The position numbers and the translations under genes were made by a program. A DNA stretch of 5,508 nucleotides, taken from assembly GCA_937860165.1 (NCBI GenBank), contig CALMBE010000625.1, positions 1 to 5,508 on the forward strand, given 5' to 3'. The notes beneath the pieces are model-generated. The model ran no database searches, was not told the origin of the DNA, and saw only the letters and a program-made list of their open reading frames with translations. Source of the stretch: an uncultured Planctomycetaceae bacterium (GTDB taxonomy: Bacteria > Planctomycetota > Planctomycetia > Pirellulales > Lacipirellulaceae). Positions 5,471-5,508 of the stretch are shown here, piece by piece (positions within the stretch are counted from its first letter, which is position 1; each line of letters opens with the position of its first letter).

Positions 5471-5508
5471 AGATCGGAAGAGCACACGTCTGAACTCCAG
5501 TCACGATA
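5471..5508 (+). other. Illumina TruSeq adapter contamination at contig end
   Basis: Positions 5471-5504 match the 34-nt Illumina TruSeq read-1 3' adapter exactly, beginning AGATCGGAAGAGC and ending in CCAGTCAC. The last four bases (GATA) sit where the sample index begins. This is library sequence left untrimmed in the assembly. Any coding frame starting here on the minus strand is an artefact. Confidence 0.98.

Noticed and set aside
5252..5487. Minus-strand frames starting at 5485 and 5487
   Set aside because: Their start codons lie inside the Illumina adapter, so the starts are artefacts. A genuine truncated gene upstream of 5470 remains possible but unsupported.

Overview
The window is about 5.5 kb of GC-moderate bacterial DNA. 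It holds two unrelated minus-strand gene clusters, one plus-strand gene, two repeat elements and a sequencing artefact at the right end. The most likely source is a planctomycete, perhaps of the Pirellulales. This rests on an ExbD protein with an N-terminal zinc ribbon, a tandem ExbD pair behind one ExbB, and two dispersed palindromic repeats of types I associate with planctomycete and related genomes. No 16S rRNA or marker gene is present, so the assignment is an inference.

Positions 1-1629 (minus strand): a proton-channel operon read leftwards, exbB > exbD (membrane anchor plus periplasmic domain) > a second exbD with an N-terminal CxxC/CxxC zinc ribbon. The second exbD runs off the left edge. 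Spacing is tight, with a 15-nt gap and then a 4-nt ATGA overlap. No TonB, TolA or receptor is visible, so the energised partner is unknown.

Positions 1630-1982: a 353-nt intergenic region. It carries a pair of inverted, REP-like palindromic units whose stems differ by compensatory base-pair changes, and a weak terminator-like hairpin downstream of the next operon.

Positions 1983-5174: a compact urate-degradation locus. allB (allantoinase), uraD (OHCU decarboxylase) and uraH (5-hydroxyisourate hydrolase) form a minus-strand operon with 4-nt overlaps (GTGA, ATGA). Uricase is divergent on the plus strand. Together they cover urate > 5-hydroxyisourate > OHCU > (S)-allantoin > allantoate. The 197-nt divergent spacer holds a good sigma70-type promoter for allB, placed so close to the ATG that the mRNA would be nearly leaderless. 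It also holds an imperfect inverted repeat just in front of uricase.

Positions 5175-5470: no convincing gene. Positions 5471-5508 are untrimmed Illumina adapter, so the right end is a contig end and not genomic.

I see no sign of a wholly new system. The points most worth a second look are the covarying palindrome pair, the zinc-ribbon ExbD, and the architecture of the allB-uricase divergent promoter region.
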